Positions 35,280 to 45,484 of a DNA stretch of 64,000 bases are shown here, piece by piece. The DNA is taken from positions 3,552,001-3,616,000 of the forward strand of contig JAOTOL010001644.1 of assembly GCA_034440575.1 (NCBI GenBank), in the 5' to 3' direction. Position 1 is the first letter of the stretch, and each line of letters starts with the position of its first letter. A program made the translations under genes and the position numbers. Under the pieces are notes generated by a model, which was not told the origin of the DNA, searched no databases, and was given only the letters and a program-made list of their open reading frames with translations. This DNA is from Imbricaverruca yamaguchii. Taxonomy: Eukaryota; Arthropoda; Thecostraca; Neoverrucidae.

Positions 35280-36368
35280 TGGTGCCGTCTGGTGCAGCAG
35301 TCTGGTGCCATCTGGTATAGTCTGGTGCAGTCTGGTATAGTCTGGTGCCGTCTGGCGCGGTCTGGTGCCATCTGGTATAGTCTGGTGCCGTCTGGTACCG
35401 TCTGGTGCAGTCTGGTATAATATGGTGCAGTCTGGTACAGTATGTTGCAGTCTGGTACAGTCTGGTACAGTCTGGTGCCGTCTGGTGCCGTCTGGTACAG
35501 TTTGATGCCGTCTGGTACAGTTTGGTGCCATCTGGTACAGTCTGGTATAGTCTGGAGCGGTCTGGTGCCATCTGGCATAATCTGGTGCGGTCTGGTGCCG
35601 TCTGGTGCCATCTGGTATAGTCTGGTGCCGTCTGGTGCCGTCTGGTGCCGTCTGGTACAATCTGATGCCGTCTGGTACAGTCTGATGCCGTCTGGTACCG
35701 TCTGGTGCCGTCTAGTGCCGTCTGGTGCCGTCTGGTGCCGTCTTGTGCCGCCTGGTGCCGTCTGGTGCCGTCTTGTGCCGCCTGGTGCCGTCCGGTGCCG
35801 TCTGGTGCCGTGTCGTGCCGTCTGGTATCGTCTGATGCAGTCTGGTATAGCATGGTGCAGTCTGGTACAGTATGTTGCAGTCTGGTACAGTCTAGTGCCG
35901 TCTGGTACAGTCTGGTTCGGTCTGGTGCCGTCTGGTGCCATCTGGTGCGGTCCGGTGAGGGCTGATGCCGTTTGGTGCCGTCTGGTGCCGTCTGGTACAG
36001 CCTGGTGCAGTCTGGCGTAGTTGGTGCAGTTGATGCAGTCTAGTGCCGTCTGGTGCCATCTTGTGTAGTCTGGTGCCGTCTGGTGCTGCCTGGTGTAGTC
36101 TGGTGCAGTCTGATGCCGTCTGCTGCCTCTTGGTGCCGTCTGGTGCCGTCTGGTGCCGTCTGGTACAGCCTGGTGCGGTCTAGTGCCGTCTGGTGCCATC
36201 TGGTGCCGTCTGGTGCCATCTGGTACAGTCTGGTACAGTCTGGTACCGTCTGGTGCCATCTGGTACAGTCTGGTGCGGTCTAGTGCCGTCTGGTGCCATC
36301 TGGTGCCGTCTGGTGCCGTCTGGTGCCGTCTGGTGCAGTTGGTAGTGTCTAGTGCCGTCTGGTGCCGT
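35280..36368. repeat. 10-bp minisatellite (GTCTGGTGCC)
   Basis: About 105 copies of the 10-bp unit GTCTGGTGCC/GTCTGGTACA/GTCTGGTGCA. Variants are interspersed and the same short runs reappear along the array. The 378-aa minus-strand frame (RRHQTAPDGT...) is an artefact of the stop-free unit. Confidence 0.96.
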
Positions 36369-36369
36369 G

Positions 36370-37200
36370 TAGTCAGCATCAGCTGCGTGCCGGCCGGTCA
36401 CCGCTGACGCGTGGGTGGCCACAGAGCCACTGCCGCACCCGCACTGCTCCGGTCTGCCAGTGGTCGTCGGCTCGTCCGAGGTAGGCTAGAACGAGGTAGC
36501 TTCGCTCGTGGTAGGCTAAAAGCATGAGAGTACACTCCATGATGCGCATATATGTATCTTTATGTATATATATATATATATATTCCCGACCACGACACGC
36601 CGCGCGCTTTCCGGCCGGTGAGGGCTGCCAGCGCCATAGCTCCATAGCTCCACAGCTCCATAGCTGCCAGCGCCATAGCTCGGAGTGACGCAACCCGGCA
36701 CACAGCGGCCGTTGAACCCTTGTCGGTCGGCCAACGGTGCCGGCCACGAGTCGTCAGGTGCCGATGGGGCGGCTGACCGTTAGCAGCGCCGCCGCTGCGC
36801 CGACCCCGCCTCGCCCCGCTGCGTGTCACCATGTGCGGCCGTCCGGCGGCCGGCTTCAGGAGCGGCCGCACTGGCGCCGCGGGCGGTTCCTCTTGGCAGC
36901 GGATGTGCGGCGGCGAAGGCGGGTCTTGGCGAGGGGCGTGGTGCGGCACGACACGCCAGAACACAACGCTGGGTCGTTCAGGGAGTTGCGCGCCGGTCTG
37001 CGGCATAGCGGTGCCCCATTGTCGACACCCGACGGGCGGGGGAGCAGCGTCCGTACGGCCGGCGACTCGGTCGACGCCGAAGTCAATCGACGTCAGACGT
37101 GACATTGAGCGACGGAAGTGAAAACAAGTGCCTCCACTGCCCTGGATAGGCGAATGGCTGACCCACTTACTCCTGCTGCGAAGTATTTCGCCGCATCGCT
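36370..37200. other. GC-rich segment, coding status unknown
   Basis: Contains a (TA)n tract at about 36563-36582, a short CATAGCTCCACAGCTC repeat at 36637-36675, and a CpG-rich block at about 36700-37110. The block has frames open on both strands (181 aa minus, 121 aa plus). Simultaneous openness is expected at high GC, and I recognise no domain. Confidence 0.35.
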
Positions 37201-37972
37201 GCTGGAAGTAATGCTAAACCTTAAACGGCAGCTCATAAAAAACAAAGTGGACACTCCGAGCTTTCCATGAGGCCTCTGAAAGCCTAAGGACGCCTCTCAT
37301 CGAAAAACACAGCAGGAGAGAGCTGAGAGAGTTGAGAGAGCTGTCGCTAATTAAGCTAATGAGTATGTGGAACAAGCTCGTATACCCAGAGGCGATTACA
37401 ATATTCTGCACAATCATGCTGCGAATTAACATGGCGTGTCTAGTTGGTAATAATTGTGCAGCAAAGACAGAACATTCAGAAGGTAAAACATACGTTTTCT
37501 CGATCTCACCACCCACACAAGCGCAATCCACAACAGATTGTTTCCTTGACTCCTCGGTGTACAAAGCAGCACACTCGAAGTTTCGAAAATGTAATTAGCG
37601 CAAAGTATAGCTAGCACAAGCAAGTCAGTAGGAGTGGCTTCGTATTTTCTATGTGCCATCAGCGAAAGGTCGACACGGATAGGAGGGACCAGCCAGGGCT
37701 CGACTGTGGGAGCTTCAACATGTGCAACATGGTGAACTCGTAGTTGCATATCGCTCACCCACTGAAACACGCGCACACACACACTGGTCTCACTGAGATC
37801 GGTGGCCATACATCAGACAGTGAATGCTCCGCCAGGTGTGTGTTAAATACAGCACAATGTAATGGGTAGTGAGGAGCTTGTGAGACAGACAGTACAAGTT
37901 TACAATCAAGTACTTACACTGTTACAAACAAATACTTTAGATCATACCCTGGCGCTGCAATAGCCCAGCTCA

Positions 37973-38333
37973 CCTTAAGAACCTGTCCTAAGAATCGAAT
38001 AGTCCTAAGAGCCGGCTTGTCCACGAGCTCGTCACGGAAGAGGACTTCGTCAAAGACCCGTACCCTGCACAACACTGGGGACCCGGCAGCTCTGCCAGCT
38101 ACGTGTCAGCTGGGAGCGGCTGCAGCGTCCGGCCGCTTCAGGTCGTCCTGTCCTCCGGCACCTGCAGCCTGCAGGATGTCGTCACGTGTCAACACAGAAG
38201 GCGCACCGTCGCCGCGCGACACGGGCCCGGACCGCCGTCCTGCCGGTGTCCGGGAGTCAGTGTCGCTCACACTGTCAGCTGAAGTGGGAGGTGCCTGAGC
38301 CTGATTGTGACTGAACGTGACGGTAGGGTGCAC
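37973..38333 (-). other. Possible exon, minus strand, with an in-frame TGA
   Basis: One minus-strand frame is open from about 38333, reading acidic, protein-like sequence (PSVLTRDDILQAAGAGG). It meets TGA at 38106-38108 and continues as VLCRVRVFDEVLFRDELVD up to a consensus donor, CTTAAG|GTGAGC, at about 37973. Either the lower part is an exon starting after the TGA (an AG lies close by at GACACGTAG), or the frame is broken. The family is not recognised, and upstream it runs into the 37-bp repeat. Confidence 0.2.
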
Positions 38334-38456
38334 GTATCAGGCTGTGACTGAACGCGACGACAGGGTGCACGTGTCAGGCTGTGACTGAACGTGACGGCAG
38401 GGTGCGTGTGTCAGGCTGTGACTGAACGCGACGGCAGGGTGCACGTGTCGGGCGAG
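38307..38456. repeat. 37-bp minisatellite, four copies
   Basis: Four units of TGTGACTGAACG(T/C)GACGG followed by CAGGGTGCACGTGTCAGGC. Confidence 0.92.
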
Positions 38457-38459
38457 ATC

Positions 38460-39370
38460 TCTTGGTCTTGCCGTCAATGCTATCACGAGTCTTTTCACTT
38501 AATCCTCATCTATTTTCCCGAATAGTGTGGCAGTATATCGCTGTGATCACGTGGTACATTGCGCAAGTATATTTGTGTGGTGAAGGCACACAGAACAAAA
38601 TTTACAAAAGTAATATCGACCTTGTCGTGGAGGTACAGGCTGTGCTTCCATTTTAACAACGATTAATACTTCACAGCACACATTTCCGCTCAATTTCGAT
38701 TTTATTTGTACTTCTAACCCTGTTGGAAATCGGTGTAATACACATGTAGGAGGATAATGACAGGGCCTTAAATGCACAGGCACATATATTGGGAACTGAC
38801 TTAGCACATTCCGAACAATTTCGAGGACACAATATTGAAATTGCTTAATGAAGTATAGCTTGTGCTCGATGAGTAAGCACAAGCCCATGTGAAATCCCGC
38901 GTGGTATTGGTGAAGCTAATGCCACTGGGCACAGGTAGAAAGCTGCAGCACTCTCTCTCTCATAACTGTGGACACGGTCGCAGATTGTGCACCTTCTCAG
39001 ACTGTAACACCACTTCACGTTGGAGCGTTTCTTGTCGAAGAACGATGCTGCGGCTGCATGCTGCTTGGCGGACTACAACGCAGGATAATTTGCATGCCGC
39101 GACCGTAATACAAGTCGCTTTTTGCACCTCCCCAGGTCGCGTAAAATCATCACCGTACGTCGGCTGCTGACGCTTGACATGCGTCAGCAGCCGATGTGCG
39201 TCGGACGTGCGCCAGCAGCTCCCTTCACAGGTCATGGAGCTTGCTGGCGAGTTGGTGAATGACTTTGGGGCGCGTCAACTGTGCTGGTTATAGAGCACCC
39301 ACAACGAATATGCGCCGTGAAGGTGATATAACAGGTACTCGATCTGTCGGGGTTAGTCAATAGTATCAAT
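38460..39370. other. Anonymous sequence, no gene recognised
   Basis: Short frames only. An inverted pair CGTCGGCTGCTGACGC / TGCGTCAGCAGCCGATG at about 39157-39197 forms a hairpin. Confidence 0.45.
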
Positions 39371-39372
39371 AT

Positions 39373-39377
39373 GTATA

Positions 39378-39436
<59 letters not shown>
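39373..39436. repeat. (TA)n microsatellite
   Basis: About 60 bp of TA dinucleotides with ATGTATATATTTATATA edges. Confidence 0.93.
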
Positions 39437-39443
<7 letters not shown>

Positions 39444-39734
39444 TATATATGTATATGTTTACGCATATCTATAGTGGTGCTTTTCGAAGTTGTGGGCTTC
39501 TTTTACGGGCCACTCCGGACTTTTGTTCCTCTTAGTAAAAAAACCTTTTGTCCAAAACTTCAGTATCCTACTGTAGTATTTACCAGCGCCCCAACGCCCT
39601 TGAAGTTCACACTCTGTGCCATCTGGGCTGAATATCCCACAAGCACACCTATGTCCCCCTTTAATTTTAAGTATTAGCGCATCGGGGTGGGGGTGGGATC
39701 ATAGGAGCTGATCCCCATTAATTTTTGCCTAGTA

Positions 39735-40420
39735 TGGGAGGTCACGGTAGCCTTTCGAGCGTACGAGAAACCCTGACGGTGAGCCTCTGCATCCCCGAAC
39801 AGGAATTGCCGCTGCTCCTCGTCCTTGGTGATGACAGGAATGAAGTCCTGCATCAGCGTAACTCCTGGCCTGACGAAGTTGTTCGTGACTTACAGCGACT
39901 TGATGCATTACTTGGCTTTTTTGTAGTCGTCTCGTTTGGCACTCACATGGATGGGTTGACGTTCAGTACCCCATCGGAGAAGCCAAGGATTTCCGAGGAC
40001 GGGTAAGGTGCTGCGTGGCCGAAGCGCTGCGTGCCACCAATGAGGACTAGGACGCTTCTGGCAGACTATCATTTGAAGATATTTCCACAAAATTGGTGAC
40101 GCAGTACACAAACAGTGATTTAGCTGACGGAACCGCTTTCCAGCAATCACGCCTCAGCAAAAGTTCAGTGTGCAAGTACTGAAGCGAAGTGTACAGGCTC
40201 TTGGGAGTAGCATTCCCCTTTTTTTCTCGGGAGGCGGACAGGTGAAAATATTTTCGCTCTGGCATGCAACACCGTCCCTCGCCGGCACTTTTTGGTGGGG
40301 TTCAGACTGTCCGAGAGCGTGTTTCTTCCACAGCTTAAAGCCACCACTGCCAAGGATGTGACCAGTGAGCTGAAGTGTGAAGGGGTGTTCGGTACCTCGG
40401 CGGGAATCACGAACGCCTTA
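39735..40420 (-). pseudogene. Decayed coding relic of unknown family (tentative)
   Basis: Minus-strand frames look protein-like over about 680 bp but switch frame and hold in-frame stops. At 40410-40165 one reads VVALSCGRNTLSDSLNPTKK. At 39990-39740 one reads SAKRDDYKKAK, a stop, CIKSL, a stop, then NNFVRPGVTLMQDFIPVITK. This is what a dead mobile-element gene or processed pseudogene looks like. I do not recognise the protein. Confidence 0.25.
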
Positions 40421-40424
40421 TCCT

Positions 40425-41450
40425 CTTCCCCAGCGGGCGGTGAACAGTAGTAGCCTGGTGTGATGTGACCTCACTGAGAATGCTGTGAATGCTGTGGAGT
40501 AAGCCTATGCTCTACATTCTGCATTCCTGGATTCGCTGGATATGCATTGTTTTTAGCGTATCTTTAAAAGAAGAGATGAACATTATTTAAACAAGAAGAA
40601 AGTGCATTGGAAGCCTAGTCGCGTTCTGCCCCTACCTTGATCACCATGTTGTGGAAGGGAAATTGGTAGCCTGGTGGACAGCGAGCCAGTATGGAAACCG
40701 TATAGTCTTTGGCTGAAACAACGCTACCCGATTGGAATGTATGCTTCTCGGTGGCCATTCGGAGTGAAACAGTGGCGAACTTACGTTGCCTATGTGGCGA
40801 TCTTACGTGGCCTATGTGGCAAAAGAGTGGCAATGTTTCGTGGCATATGCGGCTAAATATTGCTCAATCTACCACAGCCTATGTCGTCAAAGGTGTCACC
40901 CTTGTCACGAAAGAGTGAGGATCTTGCGTGACCTATGCGACTAAATATAACTCAATCTGCCAGTCTATGCTATCTAAAGTGTCATACTTTGTTTTCCATA
41001 AGAACACATAGCGTAACACTCAGTTTACCGGGACGGGTCGGCTGGCTGTACGCGCCAAGAGAAGTGGTTGCAACTCCCCACCAACACGGGTACGTCAGAG
41101 CGCGGAGAAGACCGGCCCGGCGAACGCCCAGATATGGATTTAATGACGCAAAGTTTATCTGGATTGTGCCAGCTGACAGCCGTCTGGGTCAGATCAAGTC
41201 AAATGTAAATAACCTCGATATGGGAAACTGGTAGATTAAGCAAAGACACTCATCAAATCTATTGCGGCACAGCTCTATGAAAGAAGCAGCAAGATGTTGC
41301 TAAGGCTTGCTAAGGCTTGCTTCAATGTACTGCCATTTTGTTTTGCCGCGCCTCCTATGAGTGGGAATAGTGAAGCGCTTATTAATGCACAAGCCTATTT
41401 GCCTTTTATCTGTTGCACAAGTGCGAATATGGTTGGTTATTGGTTTTACG
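40425..41450. other. Anonymous sequence with a short tandem duplication
   Basis: At about 40760-41000 a ~92-bp segment is imperfectly duplicated (GCGGCTAAATATTGCTCAAT and GCGACTAAATATAACTCAAT). No gene is recognised. Confidence 0.4.
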
Positions 41451-41451
41451 A

Positions 41452-41590
41452 CACATCGACCGTTGAGTTATGTAGCGTCGCCAATCTCTCACGCCGATTG
41501 GTCGCGGGCGAAGAGTAGCGACGGGCGAGACTCGAACCGACAACTTTTCGATCGTGAGACGGGCCACTTACCCCTAGGCTACTCGTCCCC
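41452..41590 (-). mobile_element. tRNA-derived SINE-like repeat, copy 1
   Basis: Minus-strand head: A box TAGCCTAGGGG (perfect to TRGYNNARNNG) and B box GGTTCGAGTC (perfect to GWTCRANNC). The tail holds a GATTGG ... CCAATC stem-loop with a 9-nt loop. The 112-bp core (41479-41590) matches 48888-48999 closely. The segment to 41452 also matches 24254-24335, so the tail is longer than the core. The cloverleaf is poor, so this is a SINE, not a tRNA gene. Confidence 0.75.
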
Positions 41591-41984
41591 AAGTGCGAGT
41601 ATGGAAACCTTGCTTACGCACACCAAGTGTTGCATAATTGTTCGGACCGTGCTATCTGTGCACACTGCAAGCCATACTCGGTCGGTCGGAAAATGACTGC
41701 AACTGCGCAGCGGTCAGTACCGGTATTACAACGGCCGGCACGTACATGCCGTTGGCACCTGGCTCATTGCATTAGTTGATGTTTCACAGCTGTGTGTGAA
41801 GTCTATTGCGGTTGTGTCAACCATTGCGGTTGAAGAAGTTCAGTGGCTCCAGACACTACTGCTGTAAGGCTTCCGTTGACCTCTCGCCAGTAATATGGAG
41901 ACATCTATGTTCGCCACTTGACCCCTTTTAAGCTCGAATAGTGATCAAGAACACATAATTGCCGGACACGCAACACATCTGGTA

Positions 41985-42200
41985 GTGACATCTAGTGGTG
42001 GCATCTGGTGATGATTACCTTATGGTGGCGTCTGGCAGTGACATCTGGTGGTGACTTTGGTAGTGACATTTGGTGGTGACATTTGGTGGTGACATTTGGT
42101 GGTGACATTTGGTGGTGACATTTGATGGTGACATCTGTTGGTGCCATCTGGTAGTGGCATCTGGTAGTGGCATCTGGTAGTGGCATCTGTTGGTGTCATC
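41985..42200. repeat. ~13-bp minisatellite (GGTGGTGACATTT)
   Basis: About 16 units. The centre (42060-42120) is nearly perfect GGTGGTGACATTT; the flanks are GGTAGTGGCATCT-type variants. Confidence 0.9.
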
Positions 42201-42204
42201 TAAA

Positions 42205-44790
42205 TGTGACGGAGAAGACTCGCCATCTGATTGGCCAAGTCGTATCAAGGCCATTCAAATCATTCTGCAGAATCAGTCGCGAATCGATGGGATAACTTTA
42301 CGCTGAACTGTCGTTGGCAGGCGGTAATATGTCATGCGAGAGACCAAGAACCGTGACAAAAGGATACAGAGCAGCAGCAGCTAAAGGACATGAACTTCGA
42401 TGCTAAAGGCCCTCAGAGTTTGTAATGTCGTTTATAGAGCAACATCAAGTGTACTACGCAAATACTTCCGCGGATAACAGTCTTAATCGATTGCATTCAG
42501 GCTACCAATTGCATAAAAAAGTACAGTTGCCTTCCGAGCAACTGCAGTGGTGGCTCTGCAAGCACACCCGAGCAAGGAGACAGTTTGAGCAACTATTCTA
42601 CGATAAAATGAATCAGTCATCTTCTGGATGCCGATAAGCTTACTGCCAGTACTGTGTAGTCTGATCGCTTCCTGGAAGTTCTGTGTAATCTGATCAGATT
42701 CATGTGCCTCTCACCATGGACAAGAGAAAAAGGAATACGAAAATTGCATGCCTTAGTTCAGCGTTAACCTATCGCGCGATCGCACGCGATTGTATATGGC
42801 CGCTTCGTTCAGCTGATTTACCCTTATTTACCCTTATTTAGCCTATTTACATGCTACGCCGTAGTTCCATGTGCGCCATTGTGGGATATCACCAAAGAAA
42901 CACCTGCAGGGAAAGATAGAGATAGCACCAAACAAACAGCCGTGGCGAAGGATATAATATACGCATGGTGCTACATTGATGATTCAAATTTAGGCAGCAA
43001 CTGCACATAATTCATCGCGAAAGGAGAGAATCTCGTTCAGTCAAGCAACACTGCTGAAAAATGAGCATGTTGCACATACGTCTTCTAGGTTCATATACCA
43101 TAATCTGCAGAATAATTTGTTCATGGTTCGCAGGATAATTATAATTGCCCGTTAACTAGCTTACTATAATTTAACTACGTTAAGATGTCGGTTTCATATA
43201 TGCATGGTTCAGTAATCACATTGTTTCATGAAACGGGAGTTCGCGATGCCGAATCATACGTATGCTAAAGTTCCAAACGATTGCCAATAATGTAGAAGAA
43301 ATTCCAGGAATCTGATGCAAAACAATGGCAAACGTGCGTATGGATCCGACACGATACCTCACAGTTCCGAGTTGAAGTGCAAAGATCACACACAATATCT
43401 CACTTACGCATCCGATAAACATAAATGTGCTGGGAGCATGCCACCGCAAGCAGATGTCTTCCGTTGACAAGGCTTGAACAGCTCAGTTGTAGCACAGCGT
43501 TCGCCTCTGGAAAACCTGTGCCACACTTGGCTGCTGCGAGTGAGCTGGCTGATAAAACCACACGAGCTCATTGAGTTCCATACTAGACAGGCAGGCGAAA
43601 CGTGTAATACTCGTTGAAAACATGTTCACAATGCAGCTATTCATATCCACCACTGCACCTGTCCGTCGTGTAAAAACCAATAATTCAGGTTTCTGTACGA
43701 CCTTGCATACGGCCTCTGCAGCACAGTTGTAGCTCTGCAGACCAAGAACGTACTCCATTCAAACCGGAACAACTGGTTTTTACGTTCCTACTCGCCCACA
43801 CTTCGGACGTCGGAACACCCCACCAGATACCGATCGTTAACAGCTGATTTCGACGGTCGATCTTTCCACGTCTCAATAACATCAGAACAGCCGACCAATT
43901 GTGCGGGTGGAATGAAGCGCAAGCGATAGTCATGAGCTAATTTGTTTTGCACATTGAAGGCTGCCTCTGCGGCTCTATCGGCTTGTTTCACCCTTGAGCC
44001 ATTCGTGTTTCTTCCCGCGAAACCGGGCCTGAGGCTATAGGGATGGATGACATCAAATAAATCATGAAAGACTTCGATAAATCTTAATCGAAAAAATAAG
44101 CGTATTCAAAGAAGGTATTGATGTAAACAGGTTACAACAAAAGATAGTACAAAAATAAAGGAACAATCAATGGCAACAATTCGACAACCAAAGATTTAAC
44201 TTTGGGAGGACGATGAAGACGATCAATGATGGTGATGATGATGAAGGTAAACAATGGCGATCAGATGCCGAAACAGCGGTCGTGCTGCGCAGAACGCTTT
44301 ACACCACAGGCGCCATCACACAACAGAGGGAATGTGCGAGTTACTAACGCGACTACACTTTAGACTTAACGGTAGAAAATGAATTACACTAGGAGTACGA
44401 TAATTGCATGTTCAAATGACGGTTCAAAGTAATGAAGTACAAATCAGAAAACATAGCAAAGTAGCAGAAGCAGCTTAACTAAGAAACACAACGAGATCGA
44501 ATGCAAACGCACCATGAAAAAACGAGTCCTAGTGGAGGCATTCGAAACAACACTGACTGCACCTCCGAGCGCATAGAAATAAGGCATATGGCAATGTTGA
44601 AGAATTTCTTGACTCTGAATTCATTCAAGGATTATTTTTAACACTCGCACGTCCGGAGGTCGGCGCCAACTTTGCATGTCCGGGGGGCAGATGTCTGCCC
44701 CCTAAGATCTTTAGAACTATGCTAGCTAACGACAAACGGAAAACGGCGTTGGATAGCTGGTGACGGGCTCTATCGAGAGTGTTTCTGTCA
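42205..44790. other. Anonymous sequence, no gene recognised
   Basis: About 2.6 kb of mostly AT-rich DNA. Minus-strand frames at 43483-43991 are longer than average but overlap in conflicting frames and match nothing known to me. Confidence 0.4.
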
Positions 44791-44796
44791 TTTTTT

Positions 44797-45480
44797 CGCT
44801 CAGGTCAACATTCAGATCACTTGGTCATCATAGGTCAAATTCGACCAGATCAGGTGGCACTCAGATATTAACACATATCTCAGGACCTGTAACAGATAGA
44901 AACAAACGGCGAACGCTATTCGACAGTCCTTGAAATGCGCTACCGACAATGGGCGGTGTAATGTAAGGTCAGGTCAACCGAAACTCAGGTCAAGGTGATG
45001 AAGTCGCCTAGGGAGGTCATATAATGTATCAATCGACAAGTCTTGGCGATACAAGAACAATGACGGTAATTTCAGCCTTCTAGCTTAATGCAGTGTGATA
45101 TAATGCACATAAACGTGTAGTGGTCTCCGGTGACCCCAGACCTTGGTGAGGTCACTGAGCAATAATGTCAGCGGTAACATTGAGCATAGCTTCCATCTAC
45201 ATGCCACAACCATTGTGAGATCATTCCGAGCGCAAATATGTAACCAGGAAGCATTTGTATATTTTACCATAGCCATATAATGTGGAAGCCATAGCCGCGA
45301 CCTGACCTAAGGTCAATGCTACGAAAAAACTGATATACATATTATGGTCCCTGATGAGATCATGACATGCTACAAGTTTGAAATCAATCACCAAATTATT
45401 GTGGAAGTTATGCCACCTAGAACTCCGAGTGTAGTTGGGTCACTTCGCCTGACCTGGTGACCTGACCTGAGATGACCCAG
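44797..45480. promoter_or_regulatory. Cluster of AGGTCA half-sites
   Basis: At least ten AGGTCA/TGACCT hexamers or one-base variants occur in ~680 bp. They include AAGGTCAGGTCA near 44969, CAGGTCAAGGTGA near 44991, an everted TGACCTAAGGTCA near 45303, and GGTGACCTGACCTGAGATGA near 45458. AGGTCA is the nuclear-receptor half-site; binding is inference only. The block may simply be an interspersed repeat. Confidence 0.3.
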
Positions 45481-45484
45481 GATT

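Noticed and set aside
35243..36379. 378-aa minus-strand frame
   Set aside because: 10-bp repeat artefact; the whole array is open in several frames.
36560..37105. 181-aa minus-strand frame as a gene
   Set aside because: CpG-rich DNA with plus-strand frames equally open; the end runs into a TA microsatellite.
41512..41590. Functional tRNA genes at 41.5, 48.9, 28.0 or 5.9 kb
   Set aside because: A/B boxes are good but anticodon and acceptor pairing are poor, and the copies share non-tRNA tails, which fits SINEs.
43483..43991. Overlapping minus-strand frames as a coding region
   Set aside because: Three overlapping frames conflict, none has a recognisable motif, and no splice structure supports one over the others.
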